From Cunninghamia lanceolata (lineage: Eukaryota; Streptophyta; Pinopsida; Cupressales; Cupressaceae), in the NCBI GenBank assembly GCA_027924645.1, contig BSBN01000233.1, positions 11,054,501-11,118,500 on the forward strand: a stretch of 64,000 nt of DNA. The letters run 5' to 3'. The first letter of the stretch is position 1. The number at the start of each line of letters is the position of its first letter. Below are positions 10,620 through 22,924 of this stretch, one piece after another. The position numbers were made by a program, and so were the translations under genes. Below the pieces are notes generated by a model. The model was not told the origin of the DNA. It worked only from the letters and a program-made list of their open reading frames with translations, and did no database searches.

Positions 10620-12202
10620 GTTGTTTATTGCGATGGAATTAAACTTTCCTCAAAAGCCATAATCTCAGGGATGGGCAAATCAGACTCCAGTGGTTTGTTC
10701 CATTGCATTTGTCCCTCACGGTAGGTGCTAAAAGTTTGGATGGTATCAACCTCTTTGTCGTCATAGGAATGCTCTATTAGCTCATCCCACTCATATTCAT
10801 TAGAATCTGCATCGCTGTCCTCCTGGATTGTTTGGATCATTTCTACAAGACAAGCATTTTCTTTAGCCTTGCCCTTGCCTTTGTATCCTAGGCCACTTGT
10901 GTTTCTAATTGATGAGGATGAAGAAGGTTGAATAGGTTCAATGATTCCTTCTTTTTTGAGGCCAATGGGGTCTTGTCCTTCGTATCCCATTCTATGTAGG
11001 ATAGCCTCACCTCACCCATAGAGTTCTGTTGGGAGTCTAGGTGGATCTTGCATTGTGTTCTCTTCTTCAGCATAAAGCCATTGTAGGAGATCTCTCTCCT
11101 ATGTTTCATCATATAAGGTCCCCCATTTTACAAAGGGAGTTGTGGGAGCTACAGGAGGAGCAGATGGCTTTGGAAAATGTTTGGGTTGGCCAAAAGATCG
11201 AGGAGACAAATGCATCTTGGAAAGGTTGAGGCTGTGCTCAATGGAGTATTCCCCCACTCCACTTTCTTTTATGGTAATTTTCTGCTCTTTGGGCCTTGAT
11301 GAGGAGGCTTCAGCGGTATGATCATACTGTGGGGTAGGGGATATATATGCTTTGTTATTTGGGATGATGCATTTGGGTTTTGCAAGGAAAGAGTTGTAAT
11401 GCTGATAGGGGTCGGGGTCACCTTGAATGGTGACTTGCTTGCCATTGTGCAGGAACTTTATGCATTGGTGATAAGTAGAGGGAACAACCTTCATGGCATG
11501 AATCCATGGTCTCCCTAGAAGAATATTATAAGTGAGCTCCCTATCCAGGGCTTGACACACAACATCTTTTATTACTGGTCCCACTTGAATGGGTAGGACT
11601 ACTATTCCCTTTGTGGTTCTTTCTTCCTTGTCATATGCTTTGATGGTAATTTTCCTCCTTGGATCAATTGCCTATTCGGAGAACCCTAATGCAAGGACTA
11701 GCTTCAACGTGCAAATATTTAAACCACCACCCCCATCAATGAGAACCCTCTTGATATGGTGCTTGTGGATGAAGGTGACAATATGTAGAGGGGTGTTATG
11801 AGGTTGAGATACAGAGAGGTCATCTTGCTCAGTAAATGATATGGAGCTTGAGGAGGTCAAATTTCCTACCATGGCCTGAAACTTCTCTTGGGCCAAGTTG
11901 GTGGGGACAGTGGTTTCCACTAAGGCTTTCTTGAGGATCTCCTTATGGGAAGGAGATAGATGTAATAACTCCAAGATAGAAATATGGGCTGGAGCCTTCT
12001 GTAATTGGTCTATGACATTATACTGGCAGAAGTTGGATGGACAAGGTGACGACCTTGGAGGGGTGGTATTGAGTGTGACTTTACCACTGCGGGTAATGAT
12101 ACTACAACTAGTTTTGTTAGGTCCTGATTGTTGGTTGGGCGTGATGACATTGATTTGCGGGACATGCTCAGAAATGCAATTTATGGTATAGTCAAATGGC
12201 AC
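10620..12202 (-). pseudogene. Element B protease region with G-patch-like segment
   Basis: The protease active site reads RVLIDGGGGLNI (near 11740-11760), a Tat-style variant of the retropepsin DTG/DSG. About 60 residues later GRPWIHAMKVVPSTYHQ is the conserved second half. Further down (10990-10860) MGYEGQDPIGL and SGLGYKGKGK resemble a G-patch, an RNA-binding glycine-rich motif found after protease in several retroelements. Same reading frame as gag, interrupted by TAG stops only, which implies gag-PR was a single ORF. Confidence 0.85.
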
Positions 12203-13657
12203 ACTGGCATAGTTAGCATTACTAGTCCCGCTACTCTGATTTGGCCTGTTGCGATTGTTGTTGTTGTTGTCATTATTGTTAGTGCCATTGTAATTATTGC
12301 CATTTTAGTTGTTTTCGTTGTTGTTATTGTTGTTTCCATTGTGGTTGTTGCCGTTGTTGTTATTATTGTTGTATGGCCTATTGTGATTCAGAAGTGGATC
12401 CCTGTAGGCCACATGAGTTTCATTAGAGGTATGCTGTTGGGTTCCTCCCTGGTTCTGATCTAGTACATCTTGTATGACATTTTTGAGACGGATACAATTG
12501 TTGGTTGTATGCCCCCTTCCTCGATGATATTCACAATAGTCTGTGTCCTTCCAATAGGGAGGTTTGACTATAGGCTCGTAATCACTTGTTGGCAGTAGAG
12601 AGATTTCATTGTTAGCCAACAACTTCTTTAATGCGGACTCTTGAGACTCCCCCAACGGTGTGAACTTTCACCTTGGACTTGAACTAAACCAAGGTCTTGG
12701 TTCCCAAGAGAATGGTTTGTTGGGCATACCATTGTTTGTTTCTCCTTTGAGAGTGAATATGGGTTGTTTCTTGGGAGCTGCCGCCTTGGCATCCACTACC
12801 CCATCGTTGACCACATTCTTATTCTTGGTCCAAAACTTTGATTTATCTGTTGTGTAATTTGAAGTAGGTGTGTCCTTGTATATCTTGATTGCTCCTTTAT
12901 TGATCATATCCTTTTCAATGAACAATCCCATTTCAATGACTTTTGAAAATGATGTAGGGCATTGTATCTATATTTGATAGCTAAGATCAATGTTTATGCT
13001 ATGGACAAACATCTCCAATAGCTGCTTCTCAGGGATATCGTAAGAACACTTACTAGCTAGTTGTCTCCATCATTGTAAGAAGGTGATGAATGACTCACCA
13101 CCCTTTTGTTTGGTGTTACATAGATCTAGCATAGATACCTCGTGTTTGATATTGTAAGAGAAGTGTGTGATAAATTTGTTGACCAGTTCAACAAAAGTTT
13201 TGATTCCTGGTGGGAGATGTGAGAACCACTCCATAGCTTGACCACCTAGAGATCTTGGGAATAATCTCATCAAGTAGGTCTCGTTGTGAGCTACTTGTAA
13301 ACATGCTGCATTAAATTCCCTAATATGATCTCTAGGGTCCCCTTTCCCTTTGTACTTGTCAAACTTTGGAACTTCGAACCGATAGGGGAATGGTTTCATG
13401 ACCAAACTTTTGTCAAAGGGGTATGGTGCTATATCTTCCAAAGAGTAGTTCTTGGTATTTGCACCCATCTTAAGGTCTGATATTTGTTGCATTAGGCTCT
13501 CGAGTTGTCTCCTCATTTCTTCCATAGGAGCCATTTGATCCATGGGTCTCTTTCCTCTATCATTTGCATTTGGGTCTATGGTATTCCTTTCCTTTTCATT
13601 TGCATGTGGGTCTGTGTCATTCTTTCCCCTTTCGTGATCATTGTCTATATTTTCCAT
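12203..13657 (-). pseudogene. Element B gag
   Basis: Starts MENIDNDHERGK at 13657. The retrotransposon gag core is clear: FEVPKFDKYKGKGDPRDHI, then MRLFPRSLGGQAMEWFSHLPP and SFITFLQ*WRQL. A CEYHRGRGHTTNNC finger (near 12530) is the CxxH type of Tat/Athila gag rather than the CCHC type. An Asn-rich tail (12250-12375) follows. Gag packages the RNA in virus-like particles in the cytoplasm. An ORF upstream in another frame (13857-13666, acidic) may be the original gag N-terminus after a frameshift. In-frame TAG stops only. Confidence 0.87.
12240..12375. repeat. GTT/ATT trinucleotide low-complexity tract
   Basis: Imperfect (GTT)n with ATT and GCC units on the plus strand. It encodes the Asn/Gly-rich tail of B gag on the minus strand. 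Probably replication slippage within the gag gene. Confidence 0.8.
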
Positions 13658-13857
13658 GATTGAGCTTATATCAAAGTCTGCGGGAGTTTAATTCTGAGAC
13701 TAGCAAGATGATAGAAACACTTATGAGGGTCTGCATGGAGCACCTTCTCTACTAAACATTGGAATTTTTGATCTTGGATGCTCCCTTCATAATCTTCATG
13801 AGAGATCTCTTCGTCACTATCATGAGGTGTGACGATATGATTGGATGAGATAACCAT

Positions 13858-16078
13858 TTCAAGTTGCTTCTTGTACTAAGATCTAGTAAGGACCATACAA
13901 GGTGATGCAGGATGAAGTGGACTAGGATTAGAAATTTTGGCAAGGTGCCGACTGAGACTATTGTGAATAGGATACCTAGGACAAGACTTGGACAAAGAAC
14001 TTTCTCGCTCAATGACTTCAAGTAAGACGGTTGACACAAGACAATAGCCACTAGTAAGGGTAGTCGATACCTATCTTACTATGTAGGGAGTAGTCATGCA
14101 ACAAGGCTACTAGTAAAGTTCTGTGACCTACTAGGCTTATGTGAATTCACAAAGGATACAAAAATGGGACCTATGTCGAACTAATATGGAATAATCTGAT
14201 TTTGGGACAAGAAAGGTTTTGACAGAAGGTGAATAGGATGACTGATGAAAGAGAGATACTTGGATGAACTGGATGAAGACTGACTGCAAGGTATAACCTG
14301 ATCTCTTTTTGTGAAGCTAGGCTGAAACGGGTACTCCAAACAGGTAAAATTTTTCTCTCGAAAATAGTGCAAGTACTCATTGTCATGGATGTGCCGAAAC
14401 AGATGCGTAGCAGAAATCCATAGATGCGCAAGAAGTCGGTGTATATGCATTGTATTGGTAAAATATGAATGTGCAGCAATGGGTAGTAAATGTGTAGTAG
14501 GTCTAAATAGATGTGCCACTAGTCGACACAAATGCGCAGACATAAAGGACGGATGCGCCGCTCTAGCTTTTCTCAGTGTTTTTGTAACTTTTTGGAATTT
14601 TCTGTTGTTTTTGGTATTTTTGGCTGGAAAAAGGTCTTCTTGATATGATTTTATGAATTAACAGCAAGAAAACACAGCAAGCACAAAGAATATTTTATAA
14701 TTTTTTAATTTTTTTGTGGTTTTTCTGACTCTATTTTAAATTAAAAGGAACAAAAGCAAACACAAAAATCTTAGGCTAGAAATGGATTGCAAGGGTTTTT
14801 TGGCCGCTAGAACAAGAGGTGTTTAATGTGGGCAACCATTCAAGTGGTTACACATGCGGCTGCACTACTCTCTATTATGGAGTCTCCCAGCCTCAAAGGG
14901 TTGTGCCTTAGAGGGTTTTGGGGGAGGTTGGCCATCGGTGTAACATAGCAGCACTTGTTACAGGAGGTTTTCACCTCAAGCACATTTATTTTAAGTGGAT
15001 TGGTAGGGCTTGGCATCTACCCTGTTTCCACTCAGGGTCGTTCCCACTTGGATAGGCGTGCATCCAAGGGCAGGCCCCTCTTAAAGGTTAAACAGATGTT
15101 ATAACAAGTCTGGCATTTTGGTTACGCAGTAAAGAGGAGAGCATAGGCCTGTTGTTATTCGATAAGCACGGAAGACACTAGTTAATCCAACCTAGTTAAA
15201 AGTAGAAAAACTAAATGGGCTAATCTACTTGGGCAAACACAGAACTTTGAATTGATTTAGCGAGATAGCAATAGTTTAGTTTTAAGCCTGAGAGAAATGA
15301 TGAATTTAGTTTTATACCAGATAGCAATAACTTTGAAAAGATCGCAATGTTGCAATGCAAGATATCAAATGATACAGTTACCACCTTCCTAATTAAAAGC
15401 TATGTGAGATTTTGAATAAGTATTTGTTTTACTATCCCTTTAGAAAGTGAAGTGTGAGCTATCAAAATGCAACTATATGAAACTAAACCCAAACCTACTC
15501 TGCAAAACAACTCTAGAGAATACCTGCAAAGATGTCAGTGTTAGCAAATCTTCTTAGAAAAACCCTAAAATCATTGCCCACTACAAAAGTGCAACTTCAG
15601 TGATTAAATGCGCAAAAGTAGTCAACAGAAGCATAGTAACATATATGCGTTAGAACAATATTTAAAAGTGCAGCAGTAATGAACATATGCGTAGTAATAA
15701 CATATGCACCGGAACAGTATTTAAAAGCGCAGCAATAATGAATATATGCGCAGTAAGGACATATGCATTGGAACAGTATTTAAAAGCGTAGCAGTAATGA
15801 ACATATATGCAGTAATAACATATGCGTCGGAACAGTATTTAAATGCATAGCAGTAATGAACATATGCACAGTAATAACATATGCGCTGGAACAATATTTA
15901 AAAGCGCAGCAATAATGAATATATGCGCAGTAAGGACATATGCATCGGGAAAAGGAACATATGCACTGAAATAGTATTTAAAAGCGTCGTGGAATTTTTC
16001 AAATGCACCGGATTAGCTTGTACGATGCCTATACGGAACCTGTCTTCAGAAAAAGCTCAGGTTTTGATAAGGGGGCAA
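13858..16078 (-). other. Element B 5' leader (about 2.2 kb)
   Basis: The long untranslated leader between primer site and gag holds no convincing ORF. It contains AT-rich stretches (14640-14720), G/T-rich segments (14790-15070), GATGCGC motif clusters (14390-14560) and the 59-bp tandem array (15605-15990). Long leaders are usual in Tat elements. Confidence 0.7.
15605..15990. repeat. 59-bp tandem repeat, about 6.5 copies, in the B leader
   Basis: The phrase GGAACAGTATTTAAAAGC recurs with starts at 15652, 15711, 15770, 15829 and 15888: exactly 59 bases each time. Each unit also contains CATATGCGC variants twice. The last copies degenerate after 15950. Copies differ by point changes only, so the array expanded by whole units. 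Confidence 0.9.
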
Positions 16079-16097
16079 GGCCCCACGGTGGGTTCCA
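16079..16097 (-). other. Element B primer binding site, tRNA-Arg type
   Basis: Minus strand TGGAACCCACCGTGGGGCC lies four bases inside the 5' LTR. It resembles the tRNA-Arg primer site TGGCGCCCACCGTGGGGC used by Tat/Ogre elements, with two changes. The assignment to tRNA-Arg rests on remembered Tat consensus, not on a tRNA search. Confidence 0.75.
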
Positions 16098-16101
16098 AAA
16101 A

Positions 16102-17238
16102 TGTTAGGGTAAAATGTGGATTAATCAATTTAATAATAATAAACCCAAACATCAATAGAATAATGAAACTAAGAAAGATTGAATGAAATGAAGCAATGAA
16201 TAATACAGTGCAAACCTTCCTTGAATCAAAGCTTTTATTGTTTGCCTATTAAAACCGTCCTTCTTTGTAATGAAGTTGGGCCCTCAGTGAGTGCACTCCT
16301 TTTGTTGTGTTGTAGGATGTCGGTAGTAAATGGTTGTGTTGATAGATATTGCTATGAAGAGGAGCTTCAAAGCAAATGGTGATCTCAAGTAGATTGTATT
16401 GGGGGTGCCAAAGGCGCACTGGTAAATTTCTGCAGAGTAACAAGACAAATACCCTGGATGAATAGAATGGAAGAATAAGGTTCCATTTGTAGATTCAGAA
16501 GAATGAGGATCAACAGCTGAGAAGAAGTATGATGATCAATGGTGAGAATGGTTGAGGAATGTGCAACCAATTGGAATATGACAAGTGTCCCACCTCCATC
16601 ATGAAAGAGGGGATTTGACAAAATTGATTGGAGAGTTAACTCCATTGACTGATCAGTTAACAAACTTGATTAGTCAGTTGGAAGAATGGATTGAGGGATT
16701 GACTGAATTGATTGATCAGTTACCCGAATAGATTAAGGAGCTGACAAAATTGATTGGTTAGTTAACAGTTTTGATTGAGAGAAGAAATAGGACATGTGGG
16801 TGAGGGAATATTAGGTAATTAAATATTTAATATATTTAATTACATGTGCAACATGGTGAGGTGGACAAAGTGAGGTGGAAAGATGAGGTGGAAGGTGAGG
16901 TGGATTTTTGAAATTAGAACTTAGAATAGAGGAATTTATGAATAATTAAATAATTTTAGGATTATTTAATTGTGTGAGATATTAGAAGAATTTAGGGAAT
17001 TTTAATTAAATAAATTGGTTTTTATTTAATTTCAAAATAGAGAACCGTTTAAATAAATTTAGAATATTTATTTAATTGATAGATGAAGGGAATAAATATT
17101 TAGAATATTTATTTAATTGATAGAAGAAGGGAATAAATATTTAGAATATTTATTTAGAATGGTAGGAGAAATTTAGAAGGGAAATAAATATTAAGAATAT
17201 TTATTTAGAATGAATCGGGTCATTTTTAGGCATATACA
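16102..17238 (-). repeat. Element B 5' LTR (1,137 bp)
   Basis: Matches the 3' LTR (778-1873) from TGTTAGGGTAAA to GGCATATACA. It is about 41 bases longer because a unit around GGGAATAAATATTTAGAATA is duplicated in tandem near 17071-17150. The minus-strand TATA box present in the 3' LTR reads CTACAAATGG here (16485-16493), so the promoter has probably been lost by a transition. Confidence 0.95.
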
Positions 17239-20081
17239 AGAGTCATTTTAGATGCAATGTGGTAGGAGGTATTTTACCACCATTTAGCGAGAGGGAGCCA
17301 CTTTGCCCACTGATGCTCTTGTTCTGAGGTGAAGCAACAAAGATAAGTTTCCAAACATTTATTGATAATTTTAGTCTGACCATTTTTTTATGGGTGATAC
17401 CCAGAACTCATCTTCAATTTGGTGCTAGTGTGTCAAAATAGTTCTATCCAAAAATGACTGGTGAAAGTTGCATCACAATTTGAGACAATGGAAGAAGGGA
17501 TGCCATGAAGACAGAAGATCTAGTCCATGAAAATTTGTGTGACTGAGGAGGTTGTATAGGGATGGCTGAGGGCACAAAAATGACTATATTTGGAGAGGCG
17601 ATCAACCACAACCAATATCACTGACTTTTCTACAGATTTAGGGAGCCCCTTAATGAAATCCATAGAAATATCTATCCAAATCCATGTAGGGATAGGCAAG
17701 GGTTCAAGAAATCCAAAAAGGAGTGTCATTTCACCCTTGTTGCATTGGCAGGTATCACATTCAGCCACCATATGTTGAATTACCCTTTTCATTCCCTTTC
17801 AAAAGAAGTTACGTCGTGCCCACTCATAAGTTTTGAGGAACCCAAAGTGCCCTCCTGATGGAGAAGCATGGAGTTCATAGAAGACAGCCTGCTAAAGATC
17901 TGTGCTCTGGGGAAGCACCAGAAGACCCTTGTATCGCAGAGAAGCACCATCCCAAGAGTAATGTGGTATAGCAGAAGAGTTAGTGGCCAACTTTTTAATG
18001 ATTTGAGATAATGAAGAGTCATTGACATAGCCCTACTAGATAGATTCCAACCAATTTGGAACAGGCATAGAAATAGCTAAAATGGAAGCTTGGTCATCAA
18101 ATGTGTGAGAAAGAGCATCCACCACAATATTGTCCTTACCCTTCTTGTAAGTGATCTCATAGTCATAACCCATGAGTTTGCTGACCCATTTCTATTGTGC
18201 TGAGGAGGAGACCTATTGTTCCAAGAAATATTTCAGACTCTGGTGATCAATCTTGATGCAAAAATGATTCCCTAGTAGGCATGGCTGCCACTTTTGTACT
18301 ACATGTAAAATAGCTATCATTTCTTTCTCATATGTAGAGAGTACTAAATTCTTACCAGAAAGGGCTTTGTTGGTGAACACAATGGGATGATATTCTTGAA
18401 GGAGAACAACACCAAGTCCATTGCCACAAGCATCACTCTCAATAGTGAAGGTCTTGGAAAAATATGGCATAGCTAGAACAGGTGTAGCACACATAGCTTG
18501 TTTCACTTTTTCAAATGCACACTCAGCAACATGTGTCCAGATAAAAGTGTCTTTTTTTAACATAGTTGTTAATGGAGATGTAATCTTCCTGTAATCCTTG
18601 ACAAACTTGTGATAGTAGCCAGTCAGCCCCAAAAAACCATAGAGGCTCTTGAGTGTCTCAAGATGTGGCCAATTTTTCATGGCATCAATTTTTGCAAGAT
18701 CCACTCAAACCCCTTGAGATGAAATAATATGCCTAAGATACTCCACTTCCTCCTAGCCAAAAACACGTTTAGAATATTTTGCATATAGATAACAATCAGA
18801 GAGAAGTTGAAGTATGAGATCCAGGTGTTGGAGATGCTCAACCCATGTTTTACTATAGATGGGGATATCATCGAAGAAGACTAGAATGAATTTCTGCAGG
18901 TAGGGCCAAAATATTTTATTCATCAATGCCTGGAATGTTGACGGAGCATTAGTGAGGCCAAAGAGCATGACCAAAAACTGATAGTGGCCATCATGCATGC
19001 GGAAAGCCATTTTAGGGATATCATCCTCATGAACCTGAATTTGTTGATACCTAGAATGAAGATCCAACTTGGAGAAAAAATGAGTACCATGAAGCTCATC
19101 AACAATAGGAATCAGAAACTTATCCTTGATTGTGATGTGATTAAGTGCTTAGAAGTCAATGCAGAGGTGTAATGACCCATCTTTTTTCTAGACATGAAGA
19201 ACTAGTGAAGAAAAGGAACTGGTACTAGGGTGAATAATACCTTGCTTCAGTAAGTCTCGAACGAGCATCTCAATCTCTATCTTTTGGTGAAATGGGTAGC
19301 AGTAGGGCCTGATGTTGGGAGGAACACTTCCAGGAAGGAGCTGAATACGTTGGTCCTCTAGTCATGAAGATGGAAATCCCACTAGTTTGACAAAGACACA
19401 TGCATACCTATCCAAAATTCATTGTAGATCAGGAGTAGGGGAGACCGCTATTGGTTGCATCTGAATGGAATGGAGCTGAGCAATGACACCATGTGAATCT
19501 TTTTTAAGAATCTTTTCCATGCTATGTGAACTTATGATGCTGAGAGACCCTAGTTGTAAGCCCTTCAATGTGTGTTTGTGCCCATTGTCTGAAAACTATA
19601 TCCAAAGTTCAGTAAAATCCCATAAGATGGGTCCAAGTGTGTGTAACCATTGGGTGCCCAAAACCACATCACATCTACCTAAGAGCAAGGCAAACATGTC
19701 AGAGCATAGGTTATAATTTCCAATAGAGATACACACATTGCGACACTTCCCTTTGCAAGGTAATGTGCCCCCATTGGCAATCACGACTTCAAAGATGGAG
19801 CAAGGATGGACAAAATAATCAACCTATTTGGTGATCCGAGGGTCGATGAAGTTATGAGTGCTACTAGAATCAATGAGTATTGTAAGAGGGAGCTTCTTGA
19901 AGTAACCCTTGACCCGCATGGTTTGTGGGGTGGTGACTCCTGCTAAAGCATGGAGAGAGATCTCTAGGGGGTCTTCCTGAGAAGTAGGGTCAACAAGTGG
20001 TTGTTGAGTTTCACCCTGATCATCTATTGTATCCTGACCATCTGCATAAACTTTAGTTTCAGGCAGAGAATGTACATCCAA
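17239..20081 (-). pseudogene. Element A pol: protease, reverse transcriptase, RNase H and N-terminal integrase
   Basis: Order on the minus strand: protease LTILIDSSSTHNFID (near 19850; the usual DSG is DSS); RT with HPSTSSFSSLVLHV, LDLHSRYQQIQV, FGLTNAPSTFQ and VFFDD (18863-18880); RNase H FTIESDACGNGLGVVLLQ, LSTYEKEMIAI, KIDHQSLKYFL (18450-18215); the linker YKKGKDNIVVDALS; and integrase HHCC (HASPSGGH ... CDTCQCNK) with core WIDISMDFIKGLP and VVVDRLSKYSHF. It stops at the B insertion and resumes at 777. This is the domain order of chromoviruses. Several stops and a few frameshifts, otherwise full length. Confidence 0.9.
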
Positions 20082-20934
20082 GAGATAGAGCTTTTTCTCA
20101 ACACATCTATGTCCCCGAGTGAATTTCTCATCATAATTATAACAAAAGCCATTTTTCTCTACGTGCCCGCATTTCTGCTTCAGTCAAATGCTTGATAGGA
20201 GTTGTTCTAGGAGTTGGCATGATTTGAGGTCTTTGGGAAACTATATTTCTGAATGTAACAAAATTAGATTTGGATCATTGTTGAGCTATGATCTTGTCCT
20301 CCACCAACTTAGCCAACCCTAGGGCTTCCATCATTGTGCTGGGATGGAATATTTTAACCTCAAATTAGATTAAATCCTTCAGACCACTGACAGAACAACT
20401 CCTAAAGAATTCATCAGATAGTCCCTCTATGTGATTGGCCAACTTCTCAAATTCTATCTGATATTCTCTCACAGTGCATGTTTGGTGAAGTTTAGTGAGT
20501 GCTCCTATGGAGTCATCAAAAGCACTAGGGCCAAATTGTTGCAAAATGAGTTTGCAAAAATCTGTCCATTTTGGCTCTTCATGAGCCTTGATGTACCAAC
20601 GAAACCATTGAAAGGCTTCATGTTCTCAATGAAAAGATGCAAGTGGGACTTTGTTGACATCAAAAGTATTATGTAGATTGAAATATTGTTCTTCTTGGTA
20701 TATCCATCCAATCAAATCATCACCATTGAAGCGACGAAAATCAAGCTTTAGCCCATGAAAATTGCTCGAAGAAGAGAACCCAGTGTCTGTAGAAGACTCT
20801 GGTTGTCATCTATTGTTCATGGCTGAATGCTGTATATTGAGGCCGAGAATTTTTTCATCCAAATCTTGGAGTTTGGTCTTGAGGGCTGTGAGTTCATCCT
20901 CCATGTTTTTTGCTCTTGTGCGGGTGACAACCAT
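20082..20934 (-). pseudogene. Element A gag
   Basis: Start codon at 20934 gives MVVTRTRAKNMEDEL, followed by a short coiled coil. The gag core is KLDFRRFNGDDLIGWI and later HEAFQWFRWYIKAH, then EYQIEFEKLANHIEGL. At the end CYNYDEKFTRGHRC is the chromovirus CCHC knuckle with its second Cys changed to Tyr, reached through a one-base frameshift near 20160. Four or more in-frame stops occur. Gag forms the capsid and binds the RNA through the knuckle. Confidence 0.85.
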
Positions 20935-21508
20935 ATGCAAGAGAATTTTTTTTGAAATGGGTAGAAAAATAAAAATAGAAACTTTTTTAGTAAAGGAAAA
21001 TTTGGATTTGGGAAAAAGTCTAATGGGTAATTGGGGTTTGACTAGGTTTTAGACACTTTATGAGGGAAAGGGAAGCAAAAAATGGGGATTTTAGAAGCGA
21101 GGTGAAAGAATGGGAAAATTTGTCCAAGAGACAAAGGAGCAGAAATATGAAATGAACACTATGGTAAAATTTGAAGGCTATTGGGTGAGAATTGAAGAAG
21201 TTATGGCAAACCCTAAAAATAGATAACTGTGGGATTTCTAGCTTCGATAAGTGAAATTTACGATAGGGTCCTCAAGGAAGGAAATATGTAGAATGAAATT
21301 ATAGGGCTTCCAGTGAATTTTGAGAGGAAATAGAGCTAAAGCAAGGAAGATATGGCAAAAAAAAAGAAATTTTTTTCCTTTTTTTTTCTAGAAACGATCT
21401 GCCAACGACTTTGGATGAATTCAATCTGTAATTTGTCGGCTGTCAATAGATATGGGTCCTAGGTATGTTCGGCTACCTAAAGGTTTAGGGGAGTCACTCA
21501 GCCACCAA
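20935..21508 (-). other. Element A 5' leader, with a doubtful primer site at 21490-21508
   Basis: No ORF. The minus-strand sequence TTGGTGGCTGAGTGACTCC at 21490-21508 has the TGG start and position of a primer site next to a possible LTR end, but I cannot match it to a tRNA. The usual chromovirus site (TGGTATCAGAGC) is not present. Confidence 0.35.
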
Positions 21509-21990
21509 TGTTGTCTAACGGCTTACGTATTGGAGTAGTACCCCTCACTCCACGGCTTAGGTAAAACTAATAACCGCTTTGCCACAAATGATAGCTCTTG
21601 GTTTACCTCATGGATGGGAACTAGTCAATCAGGTAGGGGTCATTGCCCTTTTCGCTAGCAGGTCCTCTCAATGGGCCAGCTACTTAAGGGTTCTTGTGGT
21701 ACTCCTCACAATAAGTTTTAGGGCTATATGCCTAGGTACTTCCCACAGTTAAGTGGATAGGGATATTCCCTTATCCGAACCTGCAATTGAAATGAACAAT
21801 ACAGATGCAAAAAAAAGAACTACTGCAATAATCACAGCACCTGGAGGCCACTGCAGAAAAAAAAAATTTGGCAGAAATTCCACCCAGCAAGCCCAAGAAA
21901 GTGCTCTAATAGAAGATGAGAGGAACGTCTTACAATAATATAATGAAAAATACACAAAATAACAAAAATATATAAATAGCATAAACATAG
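21509..21990 (-). repeat. Possible element A 5' LTR fragment, cut by the C array
   Basis: Starts TGTTGTCTAACGG at 21509 after the doubtful primer site, and is interrupted at 21991 by the first LTR of C. No ORF. If this is the A 5' LTR, the rest lies right of the window beyond the C array. It covers the opposite end of the LTR from 1-137, so the two cannot be aligned. Confidence 0.35.
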
Positions 21991-22924
21991 TGTTGATGTG
22001 TGTTTTAGCACGTAACAACGTAGGTGTGATTATTGGTTTCACACCCTGGGTAAGACTACTCCAAGGATAATACAGCTAGGTCTTAGCTTGCTTGAAATCT
22101 CTTAGTTGGTATGTCTAGCTATGCCTACAAGGGGTCTTACATGCAATCTACAAATTTTCATGTTTGGGACAACAAATACATATAAACCCTTTTGTGATTT
22201 TCAGCTGATAAACAAGATAAAGTGCTGCTAAAATTCCTATTCTAATAACTAACAATGGTTTTGAAGAAAATGCAAAAGGTTAGGGTTTTTAGAAGGATCC
22301 TAAGTGACATTCACAATGCATAGGTTATCTTTAGTAGACAAATACTCTAAAAAATTTAACCAGCTTCCTGAGTTACCAAATTGAAATAGGTGTTACAGTG
22401 CTGCAGAAAATGGTGCTATCTTCAATGGAAGACAATAGATTTTCATATCACATTCATTTGCTAAATACCCAATAAACAGTGCAACTTAATGTATGAAATG
22501 CAATTGAACTTTAGCACAAACAATCAGCCCAAACTAACATTAGACAGCTATTTACCATTGGCAAATAACTAAAAGTATGGACTTAGAGTATTCATCAGAT
22601 CCTACAGCAAACCATGACTATTATAAAAGAACAACTAACTAACTATGGGAGAGCAAGAAGCGAACCATGAAAACCAAAATGAGCCAATACAAGACACAAA
22701 TTCTGAAAATTATTGCAAAAACTTGCTTTGTATTACTTCAAATGGCATAGGGTCAACAATTCGGTATCAAAATCTCTCTTACAAACAAAGGAAATGGCAA
22801 TTTTTTATCTAGAAAAGTAGCATACCAAGTTTTCAAATGAACGGTGGAGATTAACTCAACACCGATGGTCCATAGTACATCAATAAATACAATTATAATA
22901 GCTTAGATCAATTCTCAGATTACA
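21991..22924 (-). repeat. Element C LTR 1 (3' LTR of unit 1)
   Basis: Plus strand starts TGTTGATGTGTG. The other end is set at ATTACA (22924), just before TTTTGTCTTCT, a purine tract on the minus strand; an alternative end 30 bases further on (22954) precedes GCGCCCAGA. Compared with LTRs 2 and 3 it lacks 21 bases near 22040. Its TATA region is degraded (CTAGATAAAA). Confidence 0.75.

Larger units (their letters stand above)
778..17238 (-). mobile_element. Element B: Tat-clade Ty3/gypsy LTR retrotransposon, 16.5 kb, nested in A
   Basis: Two LTRs (778-1873 and 16102-17238) bound an internal region with a tRNA-Arg-type primer site, gag, protease, RT, RNase H, archaeal-type RNase H and integrase in that order on the minus strand. 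The extra RNase H after the normal one, the CxxH-type gag finger and the primer site all point to the Tat lineage (Ogre/Retand/Grande relatives). It sits in the integrase gene of A. The flanks are GGAGT (773-777) and AGAGT (17239-17243), a 5-bp target duplication with one mismatch. Removing B joins the A reading frame at the conserved TPFEAVYG motif. The LTRs differ at about 14 of 245 positions in one stretch compared by eye, so the insertion is old. All B genes carry stops. Confidence 0.93.

Noticed and set aside
15605..15990. CRISPR-like array
   Set aside because: The 59-bp units are contiguous, without unique spacers, inside a plant retrotransposon leader.
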